From: CAYYWV01 sp964475385
GTDB taxonomy: Bacteria; Pseudomonadota; Alphaproteobacteria; JAAXGF01
Direction of reading: 5' to 3'
Assembly: GCA_964475385.1 (NCBI GenBank)
Contig: CAYYWV010000008.1
Span: 1-40,608, forward strand
DNA length: 40,608 nucleotides
Shown here: one piece after another, positions 1-9,578 of the stretch
How positions within the stretch are numbered: position 1 is the stretch's first letter
Layout of the letters: every line of letters begins with the position of its first letter
Notes under the pieces: model-generated
The model's input: only the letters and a program-made list of their open reading frames with translations
Told to the model about the DNA's origin: nothing
The model's database searches: none
Translations under genes and position numbers: made by a program

Positions 1-62
1 ACGCAGCGCTCTACGAGGCCAAAAACAGCGGCCGCAACCGCGTGGTTGCAGCCGGAACGTAG
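1..62 (+). CDS. Diguanylate cyclase (GGDEF) protein, C-terminal end only
   Basis: The window opens inside a gene. The frame beginning at base 3 reads AALYEAKNSGRNRVVAAGT and stops at 60-62. The pattern ALYxAKxxGRNRV is the typical last helix of GGDEF domains, which make cyclic di-GMP from two GTP. Only about 19 residues are visible, so the catalytic GGDEF loop, any sensor domain and the true length lie outside the window. The call rests on this tail motif alone, which is quite specific. The gene converges on rpmG, whose stop lies 50 bases further on the other strand. Confidence 0.75.
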   Translation, partial: AALYEAKNSGRNRVVAAGT

Positions 63-111
63 CGCTTTTCGGTCGAAATCGGGGAGCGCGCAAGCCCCTC
101 TGGCGAGGCCG

Positions 112-279
112 CTACTTGAGCTTGGTTTCCTTGAACTCGACGTGCTTGCGCACGACCGGGTCGTACTTCCGGAAGGTGAGCTTCTCGGTCGTCTTACGCG
201 GGTTCTTCTTGGTCGTGTAGAAGTACCCGGTGCCCGCGGTGCTTTCGAGCTTGATCAGAATCGTCGCCGGCTTGGCCAT
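112..279 (-). CDS. rpmG: 50S ribosomal protein L33
   Basis: This is a 55-residue, very basic protein starting MAKPATILIKLESTAGTGYF, followed by YTTKKNPRKTTEKLTFRKYDP. That is the L33 pattern and the usual length for the family. L33 belongs to the large ribosomal subunit near the E site. The zinc-binding cysteines of the other L33 type are absent, so this is the Cys-free form, as is usual in alphaproteobacteria. It is transcribed alone, with a good candidate promoter about 50 bases upstream. The gene is short and was found by translating the reverse strand directly. Confidence 0.95.
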   Translation of the reverse strand: MAKPATILIKLESTAGTGYFYTTKKNPRKTTEKLTFRKYDPVVRKHVEFKETKLK

Positions 280-328
280 GGCCGCGCTCTTTCGCTCATA
301 ATCGGACTATCGGACTGCGTGACGGCGC

Positions 329-356
329 AAAATAACGGCCCGGGCCGCGGTGTCAA
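329..356 (-). promoter_or_regulatory. Candidate sigma-70 type promoter of rpmG
   Basis: On the minus strand a perfect -35 TTGACA (356-351) is followed after 16 bases by TATTTT (334-329). Transcription would begin near 322, giving a leader of about 43 bases to the rpmG ATG at 279. The position and the quality of the -35 box make this one of the better promoter candidates in the window. It is a pattern match only. Confidence 0.6.
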
Positions 357-401
357 GCCTTGCGGCCGCGGAAACCGTCCGCTCCGATCGCTTTCCGGCG
401 A

Positions 402-710
402 TCAGTCCGGGTCGTCTTCGGCGAGCGCCGCGCGGCCGGCGTCGGTCAGCTTGCAAACCAGCCAGTCGGGTTTGATCGGGTTGCGAATCCACGGCGCCGC
501 CCAGCCCTGGCGAATACAGCTTTTAATCGTCTGGGGATTCACCGCTTGGCCGTTCTCGTCGAACAGCGGAAGCTTGCCGCCGGGCTGATTCGCCCCGCGG
601 GCAAGCCAGCGCCGTTGCGCAGCGGTCGGCCGCGCGCGCCGTAACTCCCGGCTGACCGACGACGTCCCGCGCCCGGCACGCCGGGCAGCGCTTGCTCCAC
701 GCCTGGTCAT
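402..710 (-). CDS. Conserved small protein, winged-helix-like C-terminus, function unknown
   Basis: This is a 102-residue protein. I chose the ATG at 710 because it is preceded by a strong ribosome site (GGGAGGACAGG). A longer reading frame exists upstream but has no such signal. The first 35 residues are rich in Arg/Ala and probably disordered. The rest contains LARGANQPGGKLPLFDENG and then NPIKPDWLVCKLTDAGRAAL. The ending resembles the wing of small winged-helix proteins, where LTxxGRAAL is common. I recognise the pattern as a conserved alphaproteobacterial hypothetical protein but know no assigned function. It lies upstream of rpmG on the same strand with a 122-base gap that holds the rpmG promoter, so the two are probably separate units. 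Confidence 0.7.
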   Translation of the reverse strand: MTRRGASAARRAGRGTSSVSRELRRARPTAAQRRWLARGANQPGGKLPLFDENGQAVNPQTIKSCIRQGWAAPWIRNPIKPDWLVCKLTDAGRAALAEDDPD

Positions 711-1046
711 CCTGTCCTCCCGCCTCGATAATATCCGAGATCGACGCCTATCGCCACTCCGGGCGGCGCCTTTATCCATATGTATTTATCGGGTATTTGG
801 CGATCGGCCCCGTTTACGCGCGCCGCGATGCCGCGAGGGGGCAGGCGAAGGGAATTTCTCTTGCCCGCGGAGCCCATGTTGGCTAGTTGTCATGAGCCTT
901 GGCGCACGGCGAACTCGCGCCGCTCGCGCATCGAGAGACAGGGACGGAACGACAAGGGGGCCGAAGAGCCGATGAACTCGCGTAGATCGTGTGAGACGGG
1001 CGCGCCGTTCGCACGTCGTCGCGTCTGAGCGGCCGGGAGCGCAAAC
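711..1046. other. Intergenic region between the small minus-strand gene and livH
   Basis: These 336 bases separate divergent genes and must hold the promoters of both. Short plus-strand frames here have arginine-rich, low-complexity translations and no ribosome sites, so I do not call them. An AT-richer patch lies around 770-800. A weak match to a -35 box, TTGCCC, lies at 861-866, but its -10 (TAGTTG at 884-889) is poor. I see no riboswitch-like or repeated structure. Confidence 0.4.
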
Positions 1047-1961
1047 GTGGAGTACTTCCTTCAGCAGCTCATCAACGGCATTACGCTGGGGATGATCTAC
1101 GGACTGATCGCGATCGGCTACACGATGGTCTACGGGATCATCGGGATGATCAACTTCGCCCACGGCGAGATTTACATGCTGGGGGCCTTCATCTCTTTGA
1201 TCACGTTTCTGATCCTGGGGGCGGCGGGGGTGACCTGGGTGCCGCTTGCGCTGTTCATCGTGCTCATCATCGCCATGCTGTTCACCTCGGTCTACGGGTG
1301 GACGGTGGAGCGCATCGCCTATCGGCCGTTGCGGGGGTCGTTCCGGCTTGCGCCGTTGATTTCGGCGATCGGGATGTCGATCTTCCTTCAGAACTACGTC
1401 CAGCTCCTGCAGGGCGCGCGGATCAAGCCTTTGCCGCCGGTGATCCAGGGCGGCTTCGTCATCCTCGAATCGAACGGCTTCACCGTTCAGCTCAGCTATG
1501 TGCAGATCTTCATCGTGATCGTGACGGTCACGCTGATGCTCGTGTTCACGGGCTTCATCGGGCGCACCGCGCTCGGCCGGGCCCAGCGCGCTTGCGAGCA
1601 GGATCGCGTCATGGCCTCGTTGCTCGGAATCAACGTTGACCGGACGATCTCGCTCACCTTCGTCATCGGCGCGGCGCTGGCGGCGGTCGCCGGAATGATG
1701 GTGATGATGTATTACGGCGTGGTCCACTTCTTCATCGGGTTCCTCGCCGGGATCAAGGCCTTCACCGCAGCCGTCCTGGGCGGGATCGGTTCGTTGCCGG
1801 GGGCGATGCTCGGCGGGCTTCTGATCGGTCTGATCGAGGTCTTCTGGTCGGCCTATTTCACGCTCGAGTACAAGGACGTGGCCGCGTTCTCGATCCTCGT
1901 GCTCGTGCTCATCTTCCGGCCCACGGGCCTGCTCGGCAAACCCGAAATCGAGAAGGTCTGA
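1047..1961 (+). CDS. livH: Branched-chain amino-acid ABC transporter permease LivH
   Basis: The product is 304 residues and very hydrophobic, with about eight membrane segments, the usual size for LivH. It begins MEYFLQQLINGITLGMIYGL and contains GYTMVYGIIGMINFAHGEIYM, the hallmark N-terminal signature of LivH permeases. The cytoplasmic loop with GRTALGRAQRACEQDRVMA (residues about 172-190) is the coupling region that contacts the ATPases. The start is GTG at 1047, with GGGAG about 8 bases before it. The stop is 4 bases from livM. With LivM it forms the membrane channel of an importer for leucine, isoleucine, valine or related substrates. The exact substrate cannot be read from the sequence. 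Confidence 0.95.
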   Translation: MEYFLQQLINGITLGMIYGLIAIGYTMVYGIIGMINFAHGEIYMLGAFISLITFLILGAAGVTWVPLALFIVLIIAMLFTSVYGWTVERIAYRPLRGSFRLAPLISAIGMSIFLQNYVQLLQGARIKPLPPVIQGGFVILESNGFTVQLSYVQIFIVIVTVTLMLVFTGFIGRTALGRAQRACEQDRVMASLLGINVDRTISLTFVIGAALAAVAGMMVMMYYGVVHFFIGFLAGIKAFTAAVLGGIGSLPGAMLGGLLIGLIEVFWSAYFTLEYKDVAAFSILVLVLIFRPTGLLGKPEIEKV

Positions 1962-1965
1962 GACC

Positions 1966-3467
<1,502 letters not shown>

Positions 3468-3471
<4 letters not shown>

Positions 3472-4349
3472 CGGTTGCGCGGAACGCCGCAGGCTCGCCG
3501 GCCGCCGCCGACGGTCGGATCCCGATCCTGACGGTCGAGCATCTGACCATGCGTTTCGGCGGGTTGATCGCGATCGACGATCTCTCGTTCGTGGCCGGCG
3601 CGCGCGAGATCACGGCGATCATCGGCCCTAACGGAGCCGGCAAGACGACGGTGTTCAACTGCCTCACCGGGTTTTACCAACCGACCGTGGGGCGGTTGAC
3701 GTTGCATCTGCCGGACCGCCAGCTCTATCTCGAGCGGATGGAGGGATTCCGCATCGCCCAGGCGGGGGTGGCCCGCACTTTTCAGAACATTCGCCTGTTC
3801 CCGGGGATGTCGGTGCTCGAAAACCTGATCGCGGCCCAGCACGTAAAGCTGATGCGGGCGTCGCTGTTCACCATCGCCGGGCTGTTCAACCTGCCGCGTT
3901 ATCGGAATGCCGAGATCGAAGCCCTTGAAAAGGCGGCGTATTGGCTCGATAAGGTGGGGCTGACCGAAAGCGCCGATCTCAACGCCGGGAATCTGCCATA
4001 CGGGGCCCAGCGCAAGCTTGAGATCGCGCGCGCCATGTGCACCGACCCGGTTCTTCTTTGCCTCGACGAGCCGGCCGCGGGCCTCAATCCTCGCGAATCG
4101 GCCGAGCTCAACGAGCTTCTCGTTTCCATCCGCGACGAGCACAAGATCGGCCTTCTTCTGATCGAGCACGACATGAGCGTGGTGATGGGGATCTCCGACC
4201 ACATCATCGTTCTCGATTACGGGAAGAAGATCTCGGACGGCACGCCCGACGAAGTGCGTCGCGACCCCAACGTGATTCGGGCCTATCTCGGCGAAGAGGC
4301 CGCGGACGACGCTGTCGCGAACGACGGGGAGGGGACCGCCGGATGCTGA
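3468..4349 (+). CDS. livG: Branched-chain amino-acid ABC transporter ATP-binding protein LivG
   Basis: This is a 293-residue ABC ATPase. The Walker A motif GPNGAGKT is at residues 53-60. The LivG-type signature is PYGAQRKLEIARA, replacing the canonical LSGGQ. Walker B is LLCLDEPAAGLNP, and the switch histidine lies in LLIEHDM. The segment VARTFQNIRLFPGMSVLENL is typical of LivG. The start at 3468 overlaps the livM stop by 4 bases. A longer frame extends upstream inside livM but has no support. The C-terminal 15 residues are acidic and probably flexible. It works with LivF as the ATPase pair. Confidence 0.95.
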
Positions 4350-5053
4350 ACGTCTCGGGTCTTTCCGCGGCCTACGGGCGGATCGAGGCGCTGCGCGGGG
4401 TCGATGTCGAGGTCAAGGCCGGGGAGATCGTCACCCTGATCGGCGCCAACGGCGCCGGTAAGTCGACGCTCTTGATGACGATCTGCGGAAACCCGCGGGC
4501 GCGAGAGGGGCGCATCGTGTTCGAGGGGCGCGATATCACCCGGCTTCCCACCTTCGAGATCGTACGGCTCGGCATCGCCCAGGTGCCCGAAGGGCGGCGG
4601 ATCTTTCCACGCATGACCGTGCTTGAGAACCTTCAAATGGGGGCGACCACGGCCGATCCCGCTCTTTTCGACGAAGACCTCGAACGGGTGTTCAGCCTTT
4701 TCCCGATCCTCAAAGAGCGGCAGAGCCAGCGCGGGGGCACGCTGTCGGGCGGCGAACAGCAGATGCTGGCGATCGCCCGCGGGCTGATGAGCCGGCCCCG
4801 GCTTCTCCTTCTCGACGAGCCCTCGCTCGGTCTTGCGCCGCTGCTCGTCAAGCAGATCTTCGAGGTCATCCGCGAGATCAACGAGACCCAGAAGGTCACG
4901 GTCTTTCTCGTCGAGCAGAACGCTTTTCACGCGCTCAGGCTCGCCCACCGGGGCTATGTCATGGCCAATGGACGGATCGTGCTTCAGGGATCGGGCGAAG
5001 AGCTGCTCGCCAATGAAGAGGTCCGCAAGGCTTACCTCGAAGGCGGACATTAG
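4343..5053 (+). CDS. livF: Branched-chain amino-acid ABC transporter ATP-binding protein LivF
   Basis: This is a 236-residue ABC ATPase of normal LivF length. Walker A GANGAGKS is at residues 34-41, signature LSGGEQQ at 134-140, and Walker B LLLLDEPSLGLAP follows. VPEGRRIFPRMTVLENLQMG is the characteristic LivF stretch. The ATG at 4343 sits inside the end of livG (7-base overlap), preceded by a GGGGA-type site within livG, so it is co-translated. It is the second ATPase of the transporter. Confidence 0.95.
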   Translation: MLNVSGLSAAYGRIEALRGVDVEVKAGEIVTLIGANGAGKSTLLMTICGNPRAREGRIVFEGRDITRLPTFEIVRLGIAQVPEGRRIFPRMTVLENLQMGATTADPALFDEDLERVFSLFPILKERQSQRGGTLSGGEQQMLAIARGLMSRPRLLLLDEPSLGLAPLLVKQIFEVIREINETQKVTVFLVEQNAFHALRLAHRGYVMANGRIVLQGSGEELLANEEVRKAYLEGGH

Positions 5054-5064
5054 GGATTCAAGCG

Positions 5065-5415
5065 GTGTTGGAAGAGATTCTCGGCGCCAGACTTTCGGTC
5101 TTCATCGGCCTCACCGTCTTCATCATGGGCGGGGCCGCGTATCTCGCCGGCCAAGCCGTGGCCGCCACCTGGAGGCCGCCCTGGCAGGCGGTGGCCTACG
5201 CCGTGCTGCTCGGCTTCGCCAATCGCTTCCTGACCTGGGGGCTGTTCGAAGGCGACGGCCTTTCGGTCTCGGGCTACGTCGTCGATACGGCGGTGCTCAT
5301 CGCCATCGCCCTTATCGCGTTCCGCATCACCCGGGTCGCAAAGATCGTGAACCAGTATCCCTGGCTTTACGAGCGGGCGGGGCTGATGCGCTATCGCGAA
5401 AGGTCGGGCGCTTAG
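5065..5415 (+). CDS. DUF6867 family small membrane protein of the liv operon
   Basis: The product is 116 residues with three or four predicted membrane helices, roughly residues 10-32, 40-56 and 70-88. It contains ATWRPPWQAVAYAVLLG and a C-terminal NQYPWLYERAGLMRYRE. I recognise this layout (TWRPxWQ, a central hydrophobic pair, then QYxWLYxRAG) as DUF6867, which in alphaproteobacteria recurs directly after livF. The start is GTG at 5065, 11 bases after the livF stop. The context suggests an accessory subunit or stabiliser of the transporter. No activity is known to me, and that role is inference. Confidence 0.8.
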   Translation: MLEEILGARLSVFIGLTVFIMGGAAYLAGQAVAATWRPPWQAVAYAVLLGFANRFLTWGLFEGDGLSVSGYVVDTAVLIAIALIAFRITRVAKIVNQYPWLYERAGLMRYRERSGA

Positions 5416-5612
5416 CCGCCGCGGTTGCGCCTCTTGGCCCGGCCACAGCGGACAACAGAATTGCGAAGCCTTGCCGCAATCCGTGCGCGTGATAAATTAC
5501 GATGTTTCAACGGCGAAACGGAGAACTGCGACAAGCTCGCAGCCAAGGGACGGCCAGTCGGGCTCCGCTTGGGCGCAGCCTCGGCCGTCGTAACTCAGGG
5601 AGAGACAGGGAA

Positions 5613-6719
5613 ATGAAGAATATCAGAACGGCAATTCTCGCCTTCGCGACCGCGACGGCGTTTGGCGGCGTCGCCGCGCACGCGGAGATCGTGATCGCGA
5701 CGGCGGGTCCGATGACCGGGCAATATGCTTCTTTCGGCGAGCAGATGAGGCGCGGCGCCGAAATGGCAGTGGCCGACATCAATGCCGCTGGCGGGGTTCT
5801 CGGGCAAAAGCTTCGTCTCGAAATCGGCGACGATGCCTGCGATCCCAAGCAGGCGGTGGCGGTGGCCAACGATTTCGTGGGCAAGGGCGTGGTCTTCGTG
5901 GCCGGGCATTTCTGCTCGGGCTCGTCGATCCCGGCCTCCAAGGTCTATGAGGAAGAAGGCATCCTCATGATCTCGCCGGCCTCGACCAATCCTAAGCTGA
6001 CCGACGAGGGCGGCGACAACGTGTTCCGCGTCTGCGGCCGCGACGACCAGCAGGGCAAGGTCGCGGGCGCCTTCCTCGCCAAGTACTACGCCAACAAGCG
6101 GATCGCTATCGTTCATGACAAGCAGGCCTACTCGAAGGGCCTCGCCGACGAGACCAAGAAGCAGCTCAACGCCCTCGGCGTCAAAGAGGTGCTTTACGAT
6201 ACGGTCACCGCGGGCGAGCAGGACTACTCGGCGCTGGTCAGCAAGCTTAAGGCCAACAAGATCGACGTGCTTTACTATGGCGGCTATCACCCCGAGGCCG
6301 GCCTGATCGTGCGTCAGATGCGCGAGCAGGGCCTCAAGGCCCAGCTCATCTCGGGCGACGCCCTGGTGACGCAGGAGTATTGGGCGATCACGGGTTCGGC
6401 CGGCGAAGGCACGCTGATGACCTTCAGCCCCGATCCTCGCAAGAATCCGATCGCGGCCCCGGTCGTGGCCAAGTTCCGCGCCGCCGGCTTCGAGCCTGAA
6501 GGATATACGCTCTACACCTACGGTGCGATCCAGGCCTTCGCTCAGGCGGCTGAGAAGGCGGGCTCGATCGATCTCGACAAGCTCATCAAGGCGCTGCGGA
6601 CGAATCAGTTCGAGACCGTGCTCGGCAAGATCGGCTTCGACGAGAAGGGCGACGTGACGGCCCCGGGCTATGTCTTCTACCAGTGGCACGACGGCCAGTA
6701 CGACTACGCCAAGATGTAA
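5613..6719 (+). CDS. livK: Periplasmic branched-chain amino-acid binding protein (LivK/LivJ type)
   Basis: This is a 368-residue type I periplasmic binding protein. An N-terminal signal peptide (MKNIRTAILAFATATAFGG) ends near AHA at residue 24. The mature part begins EIVIATAGPMTGQYASFGEQ, as in LivJ/LivK. The two cysteines in DDACDP and HFCSGSS match the conserved disulphide of that family. The ATG at 5613 is preceded by GGGAGAGACAGGG. It lies 197 bases after the DUF6867 gene, so it may have its own promoter and be expressed more strongly than the permease genes, as is common for binding proteins. A terminator follows directly. Confidence 0.93.
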   Translation: MKNIRTAILAFATATAFGGVAAHAEIVIATAGPMTGQYASFGEQMRRGAEMAVADINAAGGVLGQKLRLEIGDDACDPKQAVAVANDFVGKGVVFVAGHFCSGSSIPASKVYEEEGILMISPASTNPKLTDEGGDNVFRVCGRDDQQGKVAGAFLAKYYANKRIAIVHDKQAYSKGLADETKKQLNALGVKEVLYDTVTAGEQDYSALVSKLKANKIDVLYYGGYHPEAGLIVRQMREQGLKAQLISGDALVTQEYWAITGSAGEGTLMTFSPDPRKNPIAAPVVAKFRAAGFEPEGYTLYTYGAIQAFAQAAEKAGSIDLDKLIKALRTNQFETVLGKIGFDEKGDVTAPGYVFYQWHDGQYDYAKM

Positions 6720-6744
6720 AGCATTGCGCTTTACCGAGAAAAGG

Positions 6745-6776
6745 ACGGCCCGGCGAAAACGCCGGGCCGTTTTTTT
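6745..6776 (+). terminator. Intrinsic terminator of the liv operon
   Basis: ACGGCCCGGCG (6745-6755) and CGCCGGGCCGT (6760-6770) form a perfect 11-bp stem with an AAAA loop. The stem is followed by a run of seven T (6770-6776, sharing the last stem base). It sits 25 bases after the livK stop and closes the operon before the convergent mucR. This is the clearest intrinsic terminator in the window. Confidence 0.93.
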
Positions 6777-6849
6777 GCGAGCGGCTTGGCCGAGCCTTGC
6801 GCTGCAGTGGCCTTGCGTGCGGCGGAAATGCCGATGATCTACTTGTGAT

Positions 6850-7302
6850 CTACTTGGCGGCCTTGCGGCCGGCGGCACGCCGGCCGCCGCGTTTGCGCCC
6901 AAGGCCGATCTTCTTGGCGAACTGCGACCGTTGCGCGGCATAGTTCGGCGCGACCATCGGGTAGTCGGCGGGAAGGCCCCATTTGGCGCGATACTCTTCG
7001 GGCGTCATGCCGTAGGTGGTCCGCAGATGGCGCTTCAGCATTTTCAGCTTCTTGCCGTCCTCAAGACAGATGATGTAATCGGGAGTCACCGATCTGCGGA
7101 TCGGAACGGCGGGCTTGGGGGGTTCCTGTTGACCCGCGCCTTCGCCGCTTGCCAGGGCCTTTAACGCCGAATAAACCGACCGGATCACGTCCGGGATCTT
7201 CGCGCCGGAGATCTCGTTGTGACCGACATACGCCGCAACGATTTGCGCTGTCATGCGCAATATTTCGTCGTTAACGGCTTTCGCGGTGGTTTCGTTTTCC
7301 AT
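6850..7302 (-). CDS. mucR: MucR/Ros family transcriptional regulator
   Basis: This is a 150-residue protein with the MucR core: an N-terminal helical region (LRMTAQIVAAYVGHNEIS) for oligomerisation, then TPDYIICLEDGKKLKMLKRH and TTYGMTPEEYRAKWGLP. It ends in a very basic tail (GRKRGGRRAAGRKAAK). MucR proteins bind AT-rich DNA, act as global repressors and usually repress themselves. The zinc-finger positions visible are the Cys and Asp of CLED and the His of KRH. The second His of classical Ros is Thr/Tyr here, as in part of the family. I chose ATG 7302 because AAAAGGAA lies 9 bases upstream. Two further in-frame ATG codons lie 9 and 45 bases upstream. Confidence 0.93.
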   Translation of the reverse strand: MENETTAKAVNDEILRMTAQIVAAYVGHNEISGAKIPDVIRSVYSALKALASGEGAGQQEPPKPAVPIRRSVTPDYIICLEDGKKLKMLKRHLRTTYGMTPEEYRAKWGLPADYPMVAPNYAAQRSQFAKKIGLGRKRGGRRAAGRKAAK

Positions 7303-7337
7303 GATCACCATTCCTTTTACGGTCACAGTCGGCCGCT

Positions 7338-7366
7338 TAGTTGGCACGTCACGATTTGTCTGTCAA
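7338..7366 (-). promoter_or_regulatory. Candidate mucR promoter beside an AT-rich tract
   Basis: On the minus strand a perfect -35 TTGACA (7366-7361) is followed by a 17-base spacer and CAACTA (7343-7338). Transcription would start about 29 bases before the mucR ATG. Just upstream, 7366-7412 is unusually AT-rich for this genome, with runs such as AATTTTTGG and TTTATTTTGAG. MucR family proteins bind such DNA, so autorepression here is plausible. The -10 match is modest. Confidence 0.4.
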
Positions 7367-7771
7367 TAGGGAATTTTTGGGTGGTTTATTTTGAGTAGAG
7401 ATTTTCCCCTTGTATTCACCTGTCTCTTCAAGACAAAGGCCGACGAAATGGGTATTCGTTTCCGAAACCGGAACGGGAAGTCCAACTGAGTAGACGAGAC
7501 GGTCCACGCCGGCGGGCGGCTGCGCCTAATTGTGGCCGCTTGGCGTCGAGCCCCCAGATATGCTACTAGAGCAGGGTTCCTTTCGGGCGTTCGGGAAAGG
7601 CAAGGAAAAGGCAAGCATTGTCGCGAGACGGGTCGAGGCGCGGAATGCCGTCTCTTGCCCGAATGAGAGCCCGCGCAGGCTAGAGGCTATGAAGACCGCG
7701 ACTGCATTGCATCGAAACGACCAAAGCGCGAAGGAACGGGCGCGTAACGAACGATCATAAGGGGCGCATTC
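7367..7771. other. Intergenic region between mucR and glyA
   Basis: These roughly 400 bases separate divergent genes. The mucR side is AT-rich. The glyA side is ordinary GC-rich DNA with a small stem CCTTTC/GAAAGG near 7580-7602. I looked for glycine, tetrahydrofolate and S-adenosylmethionine riboswitch-like cores in front of glyA and recognised none. Short frames here have no convincing start or composition. The glyA ribosome site AAGGGG lies at about 7759-7764. Confidence 0.4.
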
Positions 7772-9076
7772 ATGTCTCTCGTCGAAAGCCAGGCCGGCGA
7801 TAGCGGCTTCTTCACTCAAACCTTGGCCGAGCGCGATCCCTTGGTGCAGGCGGCGATCGCGCGCGAGCGCGACCGTCAGGACGACGGCATCGAGCTGATC
7901 GCATCCGAGAACATCGTCAGCCGCGCGGTCCTCGAAGCGCAGGGCTCGGTGCTTACCAACAAGTACGCCGAAGGCTACCCAGGGCGGCGCTACTACGGCG
8001 GCTGTAGCTTCGTCGACGAGGTCGAGGCGCTCGCCATCGAGCGCGCGAAGGCATTGTTCGACTGCGCTTACGCGAACGTGCAGCCGCATTCGGGCGCGCA
8101 GGCGAACCAGGGCGTGTTCATGGCGCTTCTGCGTCCGGGCGACACGGTCATGGGGCTTGCGCTCGCGGCCGGCGGACACCTCACCCACGGCGCCGCCCCC
8201 AACCAGTCGGGCAAGTGGTTCAACGCGGTCCAGTACGGCGTCCGGCGCGAGGACGGGCGCATCGACTACGACGCGCTCGCCGACCTCGCCCGCGAGCACA
8301 AGCCGCGGCTGATCATCGCCGGCGGCTCGGCCTATCCGCGGTTCATCGACTTCGCCCGCTTCCGCGCCATCGCCGACGAGGTCGGGGCCTATTTCATGGT
8401 CGACATGGCGCACTTCGCAGGGCTGGTCGCCGGCGGCGTGCACCCGAGCCCGCTGCCGCACGCCCACGTCGTCACCACGACCACTCACAAGACCCTGCGC
8501 GGCGCGCGCGGCGGCATGATCCTCAGCAACGACGAAGATCTTGGCAAGAAGATCAACGCGGCGATCTTCCCGGGCCTTCAGGGCGGCCCCTTGATGCACG
8601 TGATTGCGGGCAAGGCTGTCGCTTTCGGCGAAGCGTTAAAACCAGAATTCAAAATCTACGCGAAAGCTGTTGTCGACAACGCGAAAATACTTGCCGAGAC
8701 CCTGATCGAGCGTGGATTCGATATCGTTTCGGGCGGCACCGATACCCATCTCATGCTGGTGGATCTACGCTCCAAAGGGTTGACGGGCCGCGATGCCGAA
8801 CGGAGCCTCGAGGCCGCGGGCATAACCTGCAACAAGAACGCGGTCCCCTTCGATCCTGAAAAGCCGACGGTGACCTCGGGCATCCGACTCGGCACTCCGG
8901 CGGCGACGACCCGAGGCTTCGGCGCGACCGAGTTCCGTCTTGTGGGGACGCTCATCGCCGACGTGCTCGACGGCCTTGCGGCGAACCGGGAGGACAACGC
9001 GGCGGCCGAAGCGGCGGCGCGCGAGCAGGTGCGCGCGCTGTGCCGGCGCTTCCCGGTCTATCCCGTCGGCGGCTGA
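7772..9076 (+). CDS. glyA: Serine hydroxymethyltransferase
   Basis: This is a 434-residue PLP enzyme converting serine and tetrahydrofolate to glycine and 5,10-methylenetetrahydrofolate in the cytosol. ELIASENIVSRAVLEAQGS and NKYAEGYPGRRYYGGC are family hallmarks. VVTTTTHKTLRGARGG carries the PLP lysine (Lys240), with DMAHFAGLVA just before it. The length is normal. ATG at 7772 has AAGGGG 7 bases upstream. It is followed after 24 bases by nrdR, a linkage common across proteobacteria, and probably starts the long glyA-nrdR-rib operon. Confidence 0.97.
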   Translation: MSLVESQAGDSGFFTQTLAERDPLVQAAIARERDRQDDGIELIASENIVSRAVLEAQGSVLTNKYAEGYPGRRYYGGCSFVDEVEALAIERAKALFDCAYANVQPHSGAQANQGVFMALLRPGDTVMGLALAAGGHLTHGAAPNQSGKWFNAVQYGVRREDGRIDYDALADLAREHKPRLIIAGGSAYPRFIDFARFRAIADEVGAYFMVDMAHFAGLVAGGVHPSPLPHAHVVTTTTHKTLRGARGGMILSNDEDLGKKINAAIFPGLQGGPLMHVIAGKAVAFGEALKPEFKIYAKAVVDNAKILAETLIERGFDIVSGGTDTHLMLVDLRSKGLTGRDAERSLEAAGITCNKNAVPFDPEKPTVTSGIRLGTPAATTRGFGATEFRLVGTLIADVLDGLAANREDNAAAEAAAREQVRALCRRFPVYPVGG

Positions 9077-9100
9077 GACCAGACAAGGAGACGGCGCGAG

Positions 9101-9559
9101 ATGCGATGCCCGTTCTGCGGTAGCGAAGACACCCAGGTCAAGGATTCGCGGCCGACCGAAGACGCCAATGCGATCCGCCGCCGGCGTCAATGCGTCGCCT
9201 GCGGATCGCGGTTCACGACCTTCGAGCGGGTTCAGCTTCGCGAGCTCACCGTCATCAAGTCGAGCGGCGCGCGGGTGCCTTTCGACCGCGACAAGCTCGT
9301 TCGTTCGATCACCATCGCCGCGCGCAAGCGCCCCATCGATCCTGAGCGGATCGAGCGCCTCGCCAATGGAATCCAGCGCCGGCTGGAAAGCTCGGGCGAG
9401 CCCGAGGTCCGCTCGAGCGTGATCGGCGAGATGGTGATGGACGCGCTCGCCGGGCTCGATCAGGTGGCTTACGTGCGTTTCGCGTCCGTTTATCGCAACT
9501 TCCGCGAGGCGAAGGATTTCGAGGACTTCGTCGGCAAGCTGGGCGGCGACCACGACTGA
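9101..9559 (+). CDS. nrdR: Transcriptional repressor NrdR
   Basis: The product is 152 residues, the standard NrdR length. An N-terminal zinc ribbon uses Cys3, Cys6, Cys31 and Cys34 (MRCPFCGSEDT and QCVACGS). An ATP-cone domain follows (about residues 49-139) with VIKSSGARVPFDRDKL. NrdR senses dATP/ATP through the cone and represses ribonucleotide reductase genes by binding NrdR boxes. AGGAG is placed just before the ATG. No nrd reductase gene is in the window, so its targets lie elsewhere. Confidence 0.97.
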   Translation: MRCPFCGSEDTQVKDSRPTEDANAIRRRRQCVACGSRFTTFERVQLRELTVIKSSGARVPFDRDKLVRSITIAARKRPIDPERIERLANGIQRRLESSGEPEVRSSVIGEMVMDALAGLDQVAYVRFASVYRNFREAKDFEDFVGKLGGDHD

Positions 9560-9578
9560 GGACAACGACAGCCGGTTC

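Noticed and set aside
692..1028. Short plus-strand frames upstream of livH
   Set aside because: They have no ribosome site and arginine-rich, low-complexity translations, and they would occupy the livH promoter region.
7367..7771. Glycine riboswitch upstream of glyA
   Set aside because: I could not recognise the paired aptamer pattern; only a weak 6-bp stem is present.
9560..9578. FMN riboswitch before the riboflavin genes
   Set aside because: Only 19 bases separate nrdR and ribD, and the later rib genes overlap, leaving no room for the element.
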